Notes: generated by a model from the sequence alone, not told the origin. A DNA stretch of 64,000 nucleotides from an uncultured Bacteroidota bacterium (GCA_902614065.1 CACMJT010000001.1:218501-282500), one strand, 5' to 3'. Counted from the stretch's first letter, positions 46,894-60,983 are shown. Made by a program: numbers and translations.

Positions 46894-48099
46894 GTGAATA
46901 CAAAATTATTGCTTAAAATCGCTGATGAATTTGGTACGCCCACTTATGTTTATGATTCGGAAAAAATCAAAAGTCAATATTTAAGACTTAAAAATGCGTT
47001 CAAGAGAGTCAAAGACTTACAAATCAACTATGCAGTAAAAGCGTCGTCAAATATATCAATTTTAAGGTTTTTAAATAATTTAGGATCAGGAATTGATGCT
47101 GTATCAATACAAGAGGTAAAATTAGCATTAAGTTGTGGTTTTAAGGCTGAAAAAATTATATATACACCAAATGGAGTTTCAATTAAGGAAATTGAAGATG
47201 TTTCATCTTTAGGTGTAAAAATCAACATTGATAACCTATCAATTTTGGAGGAATTTGGAAATAAGAATTCAGGAATTGATGTATGTGTAAGAATTAACCC
47301 CCACATACTAGCTGGTGGAAACTCTAAAATATCTGTAGGACATATAGATTCAAAATTTGGCATTAGTATTCACCAAACACCACATTTATTGCGTATTATA
47401 AAAAACACAAATATTAAAGTTAACGGAATACACATGCACACAGGTAGCGATATTTTAGACACTAGTGTTTTTTTACAAGCTTCAGAGATCCTTTTTGATT
47501 TAGCATCAAAACTTGACTTTCTAGAATTCATTGATTTTGGAAGTGGATTTAAAGTTCCGTATTATCAAGGTGACAGTGAAACAAATATTGAAGAGCTAGG
47601 AGATAAGCTGTCCAAAAGATTCAATGAGTTTTGCTCTGCTTATGGTAGAAATTTAAAATTAATATTTGAGCCTGGTAAATACATTATAAGTGAGGCAGGA
47701 GTATTTCTATGCCGTGTGAATTCAATTAAACAAACCACCTCTACTGTGTTTGCACAAGTTGACTCTGGATTTAACCATCTAATAAGACCAATGATGTACG
47801 GAGCAAACCACTCAATTGAAAACATTTCAAACCAAAAGGATGTAGAAAGATATTATTCTGTTGTTGGTTATATATGTGAAACTGACACTTTTGCAACAAA
47901 TATTAAATTAAAAAATGTTTCAACAGACGATATTTTGTGTTTTAAAAATGCTGGAGCATATTGTTTTTCAATGAGCAGTAATTACAATTCAAGATATAAA
48001 CCAGCAGAAGTTATGCTAATTAATAATACATACAAACTTATAAGGGAAAGAGAAAGATTTGAGAATTTACTGATAAATCAGATTGATATTTTTAACTGA
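46894..48099 (+). CDS. lysA: Diaminopimelate decarboxylase
   Basis: This 401-residue PLP enzyme makes lysine from meso-diaminopimelate. It is a fold-type III alanine-racemase-like barrel. The PLP Lys is in INYAVKASSN (about residue 48). GSGIDAVSIQEV, HMHTGSD and FIDFGSGFKVPYY follow. EPGKYIISEAG binds the cofactor, and CETDTFATN with GAYCFSMSSNYNSRYKPAEV forms the C-terminal active-site part, including the Cys and Tyr of the dimer partner. It starts with GTG. Its 3' end overlaps mnmA by 8 bases tail to tail. Confidence 0.96.
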   Translation: MNTKLLLKIADEFGTPTYVYDSEKIKSQYLRLKNAFKRVKDLQINYAVKASSNISILRFLNNLGSGIDAVSIQEVKLALSCGFKAEKIIYTPNGVSIKEIEDVSSLGVKINIDNLSILEEFGNKNSGIDVCVRINPHILAGGNSKISVGHIDSKFGISIHQTPHLLRIIKNTNIKVNGIHMHTGSDILDTSVFLQASEILFDLASKLDFLEFIDFGSGFKVPYYQGDSETNIEELGDKLSKRFNEFCSAYGRNLKLIFEPGKYIISEAGVFLCRVNSIKQTTSTVFAQVDSGFNHLIRPMMYGANHSIENISNQKDVERYYSVVGYICETDTFATNIKLKNVSTDDILCFKNAGAYCFSMSSNYNSRYKPAEVMLINNTYKLIRERERFENLLINQIDIFN

Positions 48100-49258
48100 T
48101 CACACCTGAAGCCAAAAGTACGTCATCTTTATACACAGCAACAAATTGACCACTTGTAATAGATTTTTGGTACTCATCAAAAATGAAAAAATATTTGCTT
48201 TTTTTTCTTTTAATCTGAACTGATTGCAATGCTTGTCTATACCTAATTCGTGCCTTTAAACCATGAAATTTAGTTATATCACAACCATCATCTATATTGT
48301 GAAATTGGGATTTTTTAACACTCAACACTTTTCTCAATAAACCTGGGTGATTATCCCCCTCCCCGACGTAAATAATATTTTTTTTGGTATCTAGCGCTAT
48401 AACATATAGCGGATCTTTGGTTCCACCCACTGAAATTCCTTTTCTTTGACCAATTGTATAAAAATGAGCACCAAAATGTGCACCTACAACCTCACCATCA
48501 TTTTCACTATAAACATATCCATTGGATAACTCATCTAAATCATTAATTTTTTTATTTCTGCTGTAAATGGATAAAGTCTTAGGAACTAAAATAATTTTTC
48601 CTGATTTTTTCTTCAGTTTTTGTTGTAAAAATATCGGAAGCTTAACCTTTCCTATAAAGCATAAACCTTGAGAATCTTTTTTATCAGCTGTTACTAAATT
48701 ATTTTTTTTAGCAATTTCTCTTACCGCTGCTTTATTGAGATTCCCTAAGGGGAATATTATTTTACTAAGTTGGTTTTGATTTAGCTGACACAAGAAATAG
48801 GATTGATCCTTTTTTTTATCAAGACCTGAAATCAACTCGAACATATTTCCTTTTTTTCTTACAGAAGCGTAGTGTCCAGTTGCAATATAATCTGCATTAA
48901 ACTCCAATGCTTTTTTTAAAAATAAATCAAACTTTATCTCCTTATTGCACAAAATATCTGGATTCGGGGTTCTACCAACTTTATATTCACTGAACATGTA
49001 ATCCACTATTCTTTTTTTGTATTCCTTACTAAAATCTATCACCTGAAAAGGAATCATCAGTTTTTTTGCAACAATCATTGCATCGTAACTATCCTCTAAC
49101 CACGGGCACTCATCTGAAATGGTAACTGTTTCATCATGCCAGTTTTTCATAAATATTCCTATAACGTCATATCCTTGTTCCTTCAAGAGATAAGCTGCAA
49201 CACTGGAGTCAACGCCACCAGACATACCAACAACAACTCTAGCTGTTTTATTGGTCAT
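48092..49258 (-). CDS. mnmA: tRNA-specific 2-thiouridylase
   Basis: This 388-residue enzyme thiolates U34 of Lys, Glu and Gln tRNAs. The PP-loop [15 protein letters not shown] is at the N-terminus. The two catalytic Cys are in NPDILCNKEIKF and GLCFIGKV. ATGHYASVRK and KDQSYFLCQLNQ are also typical, as is the C-terminal YTIGQRKGISVGG. Length is normal for the family. It directly follows yidC (next base after its stop). Sulfur would come from the cysteine desulfurase route. Confidence 0.96.
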   Translation of the reverse strand: MTNKTARVVVGMSGGVDSSVAAYLLKEQGYDVIGIFMKNWHDETVTISDECPWLEDSYDAMIVAKKLMIPFQVIDFSKEYKKRIVDYMFSEYKVGRTPNPDILCNKEIKFDLFLKKALEFNADYIATGHYASVRKKGNMFELISGLDKKKDQSYFLCQLNQNQLSKIIFPLGNLNKAAVREIAKKNNLVTADKKDSQGLCFIGKVKLPIFLQQKLKKKSGKIILVPKTLSIYSRNKKINDLDELSNGYVYSENDGEVVGAHFGAHFYTIGQRKGISVGGTKDPLYVIALDTKKNIIYVGEGDNHPGLLRKVLSVKKSQFHNIDDGCDITKFHGLKARIRYRQALQSVQIKRKKSKYFFIFDEYQKSITSGQFVAVYKDDVLLASGVIS

Positions 49259-52736
<3,478 letters not shown>

Positions 52737-54146
52737 CTATTTGTTAGTCAAGTCAATGACTTCAAGTTCTTTGTGTTTTACTATATAAAAAGATTGATTA
52801 CGTAAACCTTGTTGATCTGTCTCTTTATAATTATACTTGTTATTTAATAAATTACTCTCATAATCAATATCAAAACCATTGTAGTTTCTGTAATATATAA
52901 ACCTTTCTAATAAATCTTTAACTAAATCATAAGCCTTAATTGAGATCCTGTTAGGATAGCTTCCAAATTGATTAAGAAAATTTAACTTAAAAACATTCAA
53001 AGCCTCACTCTGGCGAGGAAAAGAATTTGAAGGATAAATAAAATTTAGGTTTCCAAGTTTTTCATAACTAATGTTCGGGTTGTCAAAATTTTCTACACTC
53101 ACAGAACTAATCAATTTAATTTTTCTTTCTTCATTTATTTGAGAATTAAGCAAGGAACTCACACTTGAAATAATGTTACTGCGTTTAGTTTCAAGAAATA
53201 CCCAATTTTCTTTGTTTGCATACATCAATGAGTCTGTTATTTTTGGGTCTACAAAAAGGTTTTCATCACTTAAATCTATTTTTTCAGCATTAGGAAATTT
53301 CATTAGTAATTCATTCTTTGTTTTTTCATTCTCCTGATCAGATATAATTAAAACACATTGATCATTTTTTAATTCAATCATTTCATCAATAATTTTGTAA
53401 ACAAATTTTCTTTTAAGTGAATCAGGTGCAGTTGTAATTATTGTATTAGCTCTGAGCTCAACATTGGAGGTGATTAATGGAGATACTACTTTAGTTTTAA
53501 TATTATTAGAATTGAAAAAATTGAAATTTCTTGTAATGAGTGGTCCAATTACGAAATCATAATTATTAAAATCAATCTTTTCCTTCAACATTTTAATTAC
53601 ATCAATCCTATTTTTTGTATCGAAAACATCCAAATTGATTTTTATATTTTGATTAGATTCTTCATCAATTGCCATTTTCATTCCATTATAAAAATCAATT
53701 GAAATTGTAGTTAAATTAATTTTTTTTAAAAATTCTTTGGTCTGATTAATTGAGTCATATTCAATTTCGTCAGTTTTTAATGGTGCAAGCAATGCAAGAT
53801 TTATATTATTTTTTTTTGGGTTTTTATTCTTAGTAATTTGATTCAAAAATTTATTTTCATCAATTGTTTTTTTATCAATACCAGAATCTAAATAAATATT
53901 CTTTTTAATTCTTTTTAAGGGAATATTTATAATTGATTTTTTCTTTAATTTTTGACCTCTCAGCTCTGGGTTAAATAGGAATATATCTTCAATATTAATT
54001 TTAAATTTTTTTGAAATATTAAAAAGTGTTTCCTTTTTTTTTATTTCATATGAAACAATGGAGTCATAATCTTCAATTCCATTGGATTGGCAGAAACCAA
54101 ATTGAAAAAACAAGACAGCAATTATGTTTAAAATCCAGTTTTTCAT
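52737..54146 (-). CDS. Periplasmic LysM protein with substrate-binding-protein-like domain
   Basis: The product is 469 residues from the ATG at 54146, which forms an ATGA overlap with the guaA stop. Another ATG 6 bases upstream is possible. A signal peptide ends near FGFCQ. A LysM domain ([16 protein letters not shown], about 32-76) binds peptidoglycan. The rest resembles a type 1 periplasmic binding protein fold ([35 protein letters not shown]). The product may hold or sense cell-wall material, but no substrate is known. Position between guaA and pyrG is one I know from other flavobacteria. Confidence 0.82.
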   Translation of the reverse strand: MKNWILNIIAVLFFQFGFCQSNGIEDYDSIVSYEIKKKETLFNISKKFKINIEDIFLFNPELRGQKLKKKSIINIPLKRIKKNIYLDSGIDKKTIDENKFLNQITKNKNPKKNNINLALLAPLKTDEIEYDSINQTKEFLKKINLTTISIDFYNGMKMAIDEESNQNIKINLDVFDTKNRIDVIKMLKEKIDFNNYDFVIGPLITRNFNFFNSNNIKTKVVSPLITSNVELRANTIITTAPDSLKRKFVYKIIDEMIELKNDQCVLIISDQENEKTKNELLMKFPNAEKIDLSDENLFVDPKITDSLMYANKENWVFLETKRSNIISSVSSLLNSQINEERKIKLISSVSVENFDNPNISYEKLGNLNFIYPSNSFPRQSEALNVFKLNFLNQFGSYPNRISIKAYDLVKDLLERFIYYRNYNGFDIDYESNLLNNKYNYKETDQQGLRNQSFYIVKHKELEVIDLTNK

Positions 54147-55672
54147 TCCCATTCAATTGTTGAGGGCGGTTTAGAGCTAATGTCGTAAACAACTCTGTTT
54201 ATTCCTTTAACATTATTAATGATTTTATTTGAGACATCTTGAAGGAAGCTATGAGGAAAATCGAACCAATCAGCCGTCATTCCATCGGTAGATATTACAG
54301 CTCTCAACGCAACACAATTTTCATAAGTTCTTTCATCTCCCATAACCCCTACTGACTTTACAGGTAATAAAATAACCCCGGCTTGCCATATTTGATTGTA
54401 AAGGTTTTTTTGTTTAAGTGATTCGATGAATATATGATCAGCTTCTTGTAGAATTCCTACATTTTCTGCATTTATTTCACCAAGTATTCTAATACCAAGA
54501 CCTGGCCCTGGAAATGGATGTCGACTGAGGATTTCATTTTTGATCGCCAGTTCAACGCCAACCTTTCTAACTTCGTCCTTAAAAAGCATTTTTAAAGGCT
54601 CGATAATAGACAAAGACATTTTTTTTGGCAAACCACCAACATTGTGATGTGATTTTATTGTGGCGGAAGGGCCTTTAACAGATATAGACTCTATTACATC
54701 GGGATATATGGTTCCTTGGGCAAGCCATTTGACATTGGTTATTTTCTTAGATTCTGACTCAAAAACATCAACAAACACTTTTCCAATAACTTTTCTCTTC
54801 TTTTCTGGGTCGGTAACGCCACTTAAGGCAGAGTAAAATTTTTCTTTTGCATCAATACCAACAACATTTAATCCCATTCCCTTATAGTTTTCCAAAACTT
54901 CATCAAATTCATTTTTTCTCAAAAGGCCATTATCAATAAATAAACAGGTTAAATTATTTCCAATAGATTTATTCAATAGAACTGCAGCAACTGACGAATC
55001 TACACCTCCAGAAAGACCCAAAATAACCCTATCATTTTTGATCTTTGATTTGATATCGAGTACAGTTTTTTCTACAAAAGATGATGGTGTCCAATTTGGA
55101 TTTACTTTAGAAATATCGATTATAAAATTCTTTAATAAAGTTTTACCATCGCTTGAGTGGTAGACTTCAGGGTGAAACTGAATTCCATAAGTGAGTTGAT
55201 CATCAAACTCAAAACAAGCGTTTTCAACATCCTCAGTACTGCCAATTTTTTTTGATTTTGGTGGTAATTTAGTTATTGTATCTGCATGGCTCATCCAAAC
55301 TTGAGAACCATTATCAATACCCTTTAATAATTTGGAGTTTTTATTTATTGATATTAACCTTGCCCTGCCGTATTCTCTTTTGCTTGACGGGGAGACCTCT
55401 CCACCATTTTTATGTGCCAAGTATTGGGCACCATAACAGATACCTAAAAGTGGAATTTTACCTATGAAATCTGAAAAATCAATATCCAAACAATCTTTGG
55501 ACATCACAGAAAAAGGGGAGCCAGAGAAAATCAAACAAGAGTAGTCCTTAACATCAAAATTTTTAGAATTATATGGAAATATTTCACAGAAAACATTTAA
55601 TTCTCTAACTCTTCTAGCAATTAGCTGGGTATATTGAGAACCAAAGTCAAGAATCAATACGCGATTTGGCAT
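54143..55672 (-). CDS. guaA: GMP synthase (glutamine-hydrolysing)
   Basis: This enzyme makes GMP from XMP. The ATG at 55672 ([17 protein letters not shown]) gives 509 residues. A TTG 6 bases upstream lies inside the promoter box and is rejected. The class I glutaminase domain has ICYGAQYLA with the Cys nucleophile and QFHPEVYH. The PP-loop [16 protein letters not shown] and [21 protein letters not shown] and the C-terminal [11 protein letters not shown] follow. Its 3' end overlaps the LysM gene by 4 bases. Confidence 0.96.
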   Translation of the reverse strand: MPNRVLILDFGSQYTQLIARRVRELNVFCEIFPYNSKNFDVKDYSCLIFSGSPFSVMSKDCLDIDFSDFIGKIPLLGICYGAQYLAHKNGGEVSPSSKREYGRARLISINKNSKLLKGIDNGSQVWMSHADTITKLPPKSKKIGSTEDVENACFEFDDQLTYGIQFHPEVYHSSDGKTLLKNFIIDISKVNPNWTPSSFVEKTVLDIKSKIKNDRVILGLSGGVDSSVAAVLLNKSIGNNLTCLFIDNGLLRKNEFDEVLENYKGMGLNVVGIDAKEKFYSALSGVTDPEKKRKVIGKVFVDVFESESKKITNVKWLAQGTIYPDVIESISVKGPSATIKSHHNVGGLPKKMSLSIIEPLKMLFKDEVRKVGVELAIKNEILSRHPFPGPGLGIRILGEINAENVGILQEADHIFIESLKQKNLYNQIWQAGVILLPVKSVGVMGDERTYENCVALRAVISTDGMTADWFDFPHSFLQDVSNKIINNVKGINRVVYDISSKPPSTIEWE

Positions 55673-55675
55673 TCT

Positions 55676-55683
55676 CAAAAATA
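55676..55683 (-). promoter_or_regulatory. -7 promoter box TATTTTTG for guaA
   Basis: Exact TAnnTTTG match that ends 3 bases before the guaA ATG, implying a leaderless message and fixing the start codon. Confidence 0.6.
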
Positions 55684-55706
55684 CATCATTCAGATGATTA
55701 ATAAAA

Positions 55707-57278
55707 TTATATTTCTACAAGAATAATATCAGAGTTGTACTGAGCTATGCTTTTATATAATTTATCTATAAATGATTTACCCTGATAAGAGTAATATTCA
55801 GAAAAATTTATTTTTCTCTCCATTAATTTACCATTAAAGAAAATTTTGTTTCTAATGGTACTAATTTTTTTGATATCAGATTGATATATTTTTTTTTGAG
55901 ATTTAATGATCTTTTTTTCTAGGCTGTTAAGGTCTTTAATTTGTTTTTTTTCTATTGAATTTAAAAAGGAAACTAAATTTTCATCAATTTTTTGAACAGA
56001 TTTTCTAATCTGATCAACAAAATCTAAATAATATTTAATATCGATCTTCGAATTCGTATTATTATTCTCTTTTATAAATTTTGTTTCTGCATAGGTTTCA
56101 TTTTTAAAGAAATCATCAACTTTAATATTCAACTTTTCTAATTGTTTGATATCTCTGGTTGAAAGGAAAATCATCGAATTTCTTAATGAAAGAATTGGAA
56201 ATGGAACATCTAAGAAATCAAAAGTGCTTTTTAATTGTATCCAGTAAGCAATTTCGGATGGCCCTCCAACGTAAGATAAATTAGGAAGAATAAATTCTTG
56301 GTAAATAGGTCTGATTAAAACATTTGGGGAAAAATTTTCAGGAGCAGATTCAACTAAATTTAAAAGCTCATTTTCTGAAAAATTTTTTTTATCAATTTCG
56401 ATGTGATTCGGTTTTAGTTTTATTCTAGACCTAACATTTTCTGTATCTACATAGAAAAGATTAATCTTTCTAGGATTTACTTTTTTAAAAGACTTATCAA
56501 TTTTTTTATCGATTTGTTTGATAGTCTCCGTCACTTTTTCATGAACAACGGATCCAGAAATTTCTTTTCTTAAAATATCTTTAAATTCATTTTTCAATTC
56601 CTTTTCAGAGGGATCCAATACGACAAGCCCATAGTCCTTGAAAATCTCGTGAACCAAATGCCTAGTAGCATCTGCTATATTTTTAAACTTTAAATAAGAA
56701 TTTTTATATAATTCTAATAATTCATTTTTAAACGGCTTACCGTCAAAGTGTTCACTTATTTCATGATATATTTTTTCAAAACCAAGTGTATCAAGAGAAC
56801 CAATACACTTATTATTACTATTTTTTTCAATTGAAAACTCTTTTTTACTGGTATTGAAACACTTTATCTCTTCAAAATCATGGTCCTCAGTTGCCATCCA
56901 AAAAATTGGAACGAAATTGTAATCAGAAAATTTATTTTCTAAATCCTTACAAATTTTGATCGCTTGTAAGATCTTGATTATAAAAAAAATCGGACCTGTG
57001 AATAAACAAAGTTGATGTCCAGTTGTAATAGTAAAAGTGTTAGAAAATTTTAGTTTTTTAATATTTTCAACTTGAATATTGTTGTTTTTTAATGACTTGT
57101 TTTGTTTTAAAAGAACTTTTGAAAGAAGCTGTCTTTTTTTGATGGAGAAGTCTTTTCTAGATCTAATTTTATTAGTATATCCGTCTAAGTCATTTTCATA
57201 TGAAATAAAATCTTTCATATTTCCCGATAGATATTTTTTCAAAATATCAGAGTGTAAATTTACATTTTGTATTTTCAA
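55707..57278 (-). CDS. bshC: Putative cysteine ligase BshC (bacillithiol biosynthesis)
   Basis: This 523-residue protein is of the BshC family, which adds cysteine to glucosaminyl-malate to form bacillithiol, the low-molecular-weight thiol of many Firmicutes and Bacteroidota. The Rossmann-like core shows [20 protein letters not shown] (about 77-96), [20 protein letters not shown] and [11 protein letters not shown]. These blocks are characteristic. A coiled-coil insert lies at the C-terminal part (about 420-490). It starts with TTG 15 bases after the rimO stop. bshA and bshB are not in the window. Confidence 0.92.
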   Translation of the reverse strand: MKIQNVNLHSDILKKYLSGNMKDFISYENDLDGYTNKIRSRKDFSIKKRQLLSKVLLKQNKSLKNNNIQVENIKKLKFSNTFTITTGHQLCLFTGPIFFIIKILQAIKICKDLENKFSDYNFVPIFWMATEDHDFEEIKCFNTSKKEFSIEKNSNNKCIGSLDTLGFEKIYHEISEHFDGKPFKNELLELYKNSYLKFKNIADATRHLVHEIFKDYGLVVLDPSEKELKNEFKDILRKEISGSVVHEKVTETIKQIDKKIDKSFKKVNPRKINLFYVDTENVRSRIKLKPNHIEIDKKNFSENELLNLVESAPENFSPNVLIRPIYQEFILPNLSYVGGPSEIAYWIQLKSTFDFLDVPFPILSLRNSMIFLSTRDIKQLEKLNIKVDDFFKNETYAETKFIKENNNTNSKIDIKYYLDFVDQIRKSVQKIDENLVSFLNSIEKKQIKDLNSLEKKIIKSQKKIYQSDIKKISTIRNKIFFNGKLMERKINFSEYYSYQGKSFIDKLYKSIAQYNSDIILVEI

Positions 57279-57293
57279 ACTATTATTTTTAAA

Positions 57294-58595
57294 TCATACT
57301 AACTCAGCCATCAAGTCATAGGTTAAAGCATTAGTGATTTTAACTTGTACAAATGAGCCTAATCTTAAATAACCTTTTCTTTTCTCAAGAAGAACATTGT
57401 TATCAACATCGGGTGAGTCATGTTCAGTTCTTCCGACGTAATAATTACCCTCACTTCGATCGATACAAACTTTAAATTTTTTACCAATCTTCAATTTATT
57501 TTTATCGTGTGAAATGTTGGCTTGAATTTTCATCAACTTATCAAGTCTTCTGTTTTTTTCCTTGTCTGGAACATCATCTTTTAAATTAAATGCATAGGTA
57601 TTTTCCTCATGACTATATTTAAAACATCCAAGTCTATCAAATTTTATTTCTTTAATCCAATTACAAAGTTCATCAAAATTCTCCTTGGTCTCACCGGGAA
57701 ATCCAACAATAACTGTTGACCTTATTGCAATACCAGGAACTTTTTCTCTGAATTTTGAAATTAAAGAATTTATTTTTTCTCGATTGGAACCTCTCCTCAT
57801 GGAAGCCAATACGTTGGTGGATATATGTTGAAGTGGAATATCAATATAATTACAAATTTTAGGTTGGGAGGACATAACATTTAAAACATCTAAGGGAAAA
57901 CCATTTGGGTATGCATAATGTAGTCTTATCCATGATATACCCTCAATCTCGCACAAATTTTCTAAAAGCTTAGAAAGTTTTCTTTTCTTATAAATGTCCA
58001 AGCCATAGAATGTTAAATCTTGAGCAATTAAAATCAGTTCTTTCACACCTTGACTTGCAAGCTTTTTTGCCTCCATTACTATTTCTTCAATTTTTCTTGA
58101 TTTATGCTTGCCCCTCATTAACGGAATAGCACAAAACGAACACTTTCTATCGCAACCTTCTGAAATTTTTAGATATGCATAATTTTTTGGTGTACTTAAA
58201 AATCTCTCCCCAATCAATTCCGATTTATAATCACACTCTAATTGTTTCAATAAATTTGGTAAATCTGTTGTGCCGAAATAACTATCAACATCGGGTATTT
58301 CTGATTCTAAATCATCTTTATACCTTTCACTTAAACAACCTGTTACATAAACTTTATCTACAATTCCTTTATTTTTTTTATCAACAAAATCAATGATTGT
58401 ATCAATTGATTCTTGTTTTGCATTTTCAATAAAGCCACAAGTGTTTATTACAACAATATTTCCGTCTTCTTGATGTACTACATCTTTATTATTTGCTTTA
58501 AGCTGTGAAATAAGAACCTCCGAATCATATAAATTTTTAGAGCAGCCTAATGTAATAACATTGATTTTATTTTTTTCGGATGTTTTTGTCCTCAT
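57294..58595 (-). CDS. rimO: Ribosomal protein S12 methylthiotransferase RimO
   Basis: This 433-residue radical SAM enzyme adds a methylthio group to a conserved Asp of ribosomal protein S12. The N-terminal UPF0004 domain carries three Fe-S Cys (TLGCSKNLYDSEVL, INTCGFI, TGCLSERY). The radical SAM motif is EGCDRKCSFCAIPLMRGKHKSR. The C-terminal TRAM domain ends at the end of the chain. GCSKN and the RGKHKSR sequence point to RimO rather than MiaB. It follows ftsY by one base. Confidence 0.95.
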   Translation of the reverse strand: MRTKTSEKNKINVITLGCSKNLYDSEVLISQLKANNKDVVHQEDGNIVVINTCGFIENAKQESIDTIIDFVDKKNKGIVDKVYVTGCLSERYKDDLESEIPDVDSYFGTTDLPNLLKQLECDYKSELIGERFLSTPKNYAYLKISEGCDRKCSFCAIPLMRGKHKSRKIEEIVMEAKKLASQGVKELILIAQDLTFYGLDIYKKRKLSKLLENLCEIEGISWIRLHYAYPNGFPLDVLNVMSSQPKICNYIDIPLQHISTNVLASMRRGSNREKINSLISKFREKVPGIAIRSTVIVGFPGETKENFDELCNWIKEIKFDRLGCFKYSHEENTYAFNLKDDVPDKEKNRRLDKLMKIQANISHDKNKLKIGKKFKVCIDRSEGNYYVGRTEHDSPDVDNNVLLEKRKGYLRLGSFVQVKITNALTYDLMAELV

Positions 58596-58596
58596 T

Positions 58597-59850
58597 TTAG
58601 TTTTTATTAAAAAATGATTCTACAAAATCTTTTTTATCAAAAAGCTCTATATCATCAATTTTTTCACCAGTTCCAATATACTTTACAGGTACACTTAGTT
58701 GGTCAGAGATTCCGATGACAACTCCACCTTTAGCAGTTCCATCTAATTTAGTAACCATTAAAGAAGTAACTTTTGTAGCCTCAGAAAATTGTTTAGCTTG
58801 TTCGAATGCGTTTTGACCTGTGGAACCATCTAAAACTAATATTATTTCGTGAGGAGCATTATGTACAAGCTTATTCATGACCCTACCAATTTTTGATAAT
58901 TCAGTCATTAAATTAATTTTATTATGCAGCCTACCTGCAGTGTCTATTATCACAACATCATAATTTTTATTTAATGCCGAGTTTAGAGTATCGTATGCAA
59001 CAGAAGCGGGATCACTACCCATGTTTTGTTTAACTATTTCAACATCAGCCCTTTCAGCCCACATTTCAAGCTGTTCGATTGCAGCAGCTCTAAAAGTATC
59101 TGCGGCACCTATCAAAACAGATAAACCTTGGGAGCTGAAAAATTTAGCCAATTTTCCTATGGAAGTTGTCTTACCAACTCCGTTAACGCCGACAACCATA
59201 ATTACATGAGGTTTGTCTTTTAATTCAAAAATTGATGAATCTTTTTCGTCGTAAATAATGTTTTGAATTTCTTCCTTTAAAATTAAATCTAGCTCCTGCG
59301 CATTTGTATATTTTTCGTTTTTAACTCTTTCTTCAATTGCATCAATGATTTTGAGAGTTGTTTCAACCCCAACATCAGATGTAATCAAAATTTCCTCTAA
59401 ATCATCTAATACAGCTGCATCAACTGTAGATTTACCTAATACAACTGTTTTTAATTTTTCAAGAAAAGATTTACTAGTCTTTTCTAAGCTCTTGTCCAGT
59501 TTCTTTTTGTCTGTTTTTTTAAATAATCTTTTAAAAAAACTAGTGGGTTTTTTTAGCTCTGGTTCTGGCTCAGGTTCTGGCTCTGGTTCTGGATCTGGTT
59601 CTGGATCTGGTTCTGGATCAGGTTCTGGATCAGGTTCTGGATCAGGTTCTGGCTCAGGTTCTGGCTCAGGTTCTGGCTCTGGTTCTGGTTCTGGAGCAGG
59701 TTCTGGTTCTCGCTTTATTTTTTTGTTTTTTAACTCTAATTTATCCTCTTCAACAACCTCCTCTGAATCTAGGCTTTGATTAACATCGGACTCTACCTCA
59801 TCTTCCTTCTTCTTCTTTCCGAAAGAAAAGAGTCTTTTAAAAAAATTCAT
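58597..59850 (-). CDS. ftsY: Signal recognition particle receptor FtsY with Pro-Glu/Asp repeat rod
   Basis: This 417-residue receptor brings ribosome-SRP complexes to the membrane. Residues 1-15 ([15 protein letters not shown]) look like an amphipathic membrane anchor. An acidic part follows, and residues 48-98 are a perfect alternation of Pro with Glu, Asp or one Ala. Then [16 protein letters not shown] repeats the anchor motif (FFKRLF at 3-8 and 105-110). The N domain and GTPase follow, with [35 protein letters not shown] and [10 protein letters not shown]. The GTPase is complete. The long rod is unusual and probably varies in length between strains. Confidence 0.95.
   Translation of the reverse strand: MNFFKRLFSFGKKKKEDEVESDVNQSLDSEEVVEEDKLELKNKKIKREPEPAPEPEPEPEPEPEPEPEPDPEPDPEPDPEPDPEPDPEPEPEPEPEPELKKPTSFFKRLFKKTDKKKLDKSLEKTSKSFLEKLKTVVLGKSTVDAAVLDDLEEILITSDVGVETTLKIIDAIEERVKNEKYTNAQELDLILKEEIQNIIYDEKDSSIFELKDKPHVIMVVGVNGVGKTTSIGKLAKFFSSQGLSVLIGAADTFRAAAIEQLEMWAERADVEIVKQNMGSDPASVAYDTLNSALNKNYDVVIIDTAGRLHNKINLMTELSKIGRVMNKLVHNAPHEIILVLDGSTGQNAFEQAKQFSEATKVTSLMVTKLDGTAKGGVVIGISDQLSVPVKYIGTGEKIDDIELFDKKDFVESFFNKN
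59557..59709. repeat. Tandem hexanucleotide repeat within ftsY
   Basis: 153 bases of a near-perfect 6-base unit (GGTTCT or GGATCA-like on the plus strand, read as Glu-Pro or Asp-Pro on the minus). Twelve-base super-repeats (GGTTCTGGATCA) form the middle, where Asp alternates with Glu. Such short tandem repeats gain or lose units by slippage in frame. Confidence 0.95.
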
Positions 59851-59896
59851 TGGTTCAAGTTAAATTAAATTTTAACCTGTTACAAAAGTAAAGTAT

Positions 59897-60046
59897 TTAT
59901 TTTTTTGACAACCAGTCGTTGACATGGTCAGAAGGTAACATCTTTTCAGAAAATATATAAGCATTAGATTTACCTCTTATCATTTTAATGGCCTTAGTCA
60001 ATTTTTTTGACCCTGTTTGTAATGTAGCTACGGTTTTTTTTGCCAT
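59897..60046 (-). CDS. DUF4295 small basic protein
   Basis: This 49-residue basic protein was found by reading the gap between ftsY and rpmG. It starts [16 protein letters not shown] and ends VNDWLSKK before TAA. This matches DUF4295, a small protein encoded after rpmG in Bacteroidota and often taken as ribosome-associated. Its ATG overlaps the rpmG stop by one base, which supports translation coupling. The function is unknown. It fits a ribosomal accessory protein by charge, size and context. Confidence 0.9.
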   Translation of the reverse strand: MAKKTVATLQTGSKKLTKAIKMIRGKSNAYIFSEKMLPSDHVNDWLSKK

Positions 60047-60228
60047 TATTTAATTTCTTTATGAATAGTATATTTTTTTAGGACTGGATTAAATTTCTTT
60101 AATTCTAATCTGTCAGGCGTATTTTTTTTGTTTTTTGTTGATATGTACCTTGATGTTCCAGGCATACCAGAATCTTTGTGCTCTGTACACTCTAAAATTA
60201 CTTGAACCCTATTTCCTTTTTTTGCCAT
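60046..60228 (-). CDS. rpmG: 50S ribosomal protein L33
   Basis: This 60-residue protein has the typical [18 protein letters not shown] start and the [20 protein letters not shown] core with C-terminal YTIHKEIK. A single Cys (Cys14) is present, so it is the form without the full zinc ribbon. It lies 2 bases after rpmB and overlaps DUF4295 by one base. Confidence 0.95.
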   Translation of the reverse strand: MAKKGNRVQVILECTEHKDSGMPGTSRYISTKNKKNTPDRLELKKFNPVLKKYTIHKEIK

Positions 60229-60230
60229 AA

Positions 60231-60467
60231 TTAAACCTTAATTCCTTTGGCTCTGGCCTCTTTTAAAACAGCTGAAATTCCTTTCTTGTTAATAGTTTTT
60301 AAAACAGAGGTTGAAACCTTTAGTGAAATCCACTTGTCTTCTTCAGGAATATAAAATCTTTTAGAAACAATATTAGCATTAAATCTTCTTCTTGTTTTAT
60401 TTATTGCCTTTGAGACATTGTTACCAAACTGCACTTTTTTACCTGATATTTGACAAATTTTTGACAT
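60231..60467 (-). CDS. rpmB: 50S ribosomal protein L28
   Basis: This ribosomal protein has 78 residues from the ATG at 60467 ([21 protein letters not shown]). The frame continues 21 bases upstream with a poor extension that I reject. [17 protein letters not shown] and the C-terminal [18 protein letters not shown] are typical of L28. It leads rpmB-rpmG-DUF4295-ftsY-rimO. A consensus promoter box lies 46 bases upstream. Confidence 0.95.
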   Translation of the reverse strand: MSKICQISGKKVQFGNNVSKAINKTRRRFNANIVSKRFYIPEEDKWISLKVSTSVLKTINKKGISAVLKEARAKGIKV

Positions 60468-60513
60468 AATATTTGTTATGGGTTGCAAATAAACAACTTT
60501 TTTAGTTTTTTGG

Positions 60514-60521
60514 CAAATTTA
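60514..60521 (-). promoter_or_regulatory. -7 promoter box TAAATTTG for rpmB-rpmG-DUF4295-ftsY
   Basis: Exact TAnnTTTG match 46 bases before the rpmB ATG, overlapping the stop codon of the cinA-like gene. This is the only clear box in the window that would leave a normal-length leader. Confidence 0.5.
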
Positions 60522-60983
60522 TTCTTTGAGGTTTTGCAATATGAAATCAAGTGAAACTCTTACTGCTTTATTTATGTTTGATTCTCTATCACTGCCGAGT
60601 TTAAAAAATTTAGTATTTGTCTCACCTTCATAATAAAATGAAATGTATAACTCACCTAATTTAGATTTTTCGTCGTTAAGTCCTGGACCTGCATTTCCAG
60701 TTGTTGAAAAGCCTATATCTGACTTAAAAAGATTTTTGACATTACTTGCCATTAAACCTGAGATTTGCTGACTGACAGCTGAATGTTTCCGTATTTTTTC
60801 CTCTTCAATTTTTAAAATCTCAATTTTTGACTCATCAGAATAAGTTACTACAGAACCTTTAAAAAAACTGGATGAACCTGCAAGTGACATTAATTGATTC
60901 GACAAGGCTCCACCTGTAATGCTTTCGGCAACCGAGATTGTTAGTTTTTTGGAGTTCAGTAAATCAAAAATGGTCTTGATCAT
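60519..60983 (-). CDS. pncC: CinA C-terminal domain protein (nicotinamide-nucleotide amidohydrolase type)
   Basis: This 154-residue stand-alone CinA C-terminal domain recycles nicotinamide mononucleotide to nicotinate mononucleotide by deamidation. The typical segments are TISVAESITGGALSNQL near the N-terminus, GSVVTYSDESKIEIL, and GFSTTGNAGPG. The N-terminal MoCF-like domain of the full CinA is absent, as in E. coli PncC. It overlaps the FAH gene by 4 bases. Confidence 0.9.
   Translation of the reverse strand: MIKTIFDLLNSKKLTISVAESITGGALSNQLMSLAGSSSFFKGSVVTYSDESKIEILKIEEEKIRKHSAVSQQISGLMASNVKNLFKSDIGFSTTGNAGPGLNDEKSKLGELYISFYYEGETNTKFFKLGSDRESNINKAVRVSLDFILQNLKE

Noticed and set aside
59345-59779. 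Plus-strand ORF of 144 residues with a long Ser-Gly repeat
   Set aside because: It is the antisense reading of the FtsY Pro-Glu/Asp repeat; the minus frame has complete GTPase motifs.
60468-60488. Seven-residue N-terminal extension of L28
   Set aside because: MSKICQ is the family start; the extension has no counterpart.
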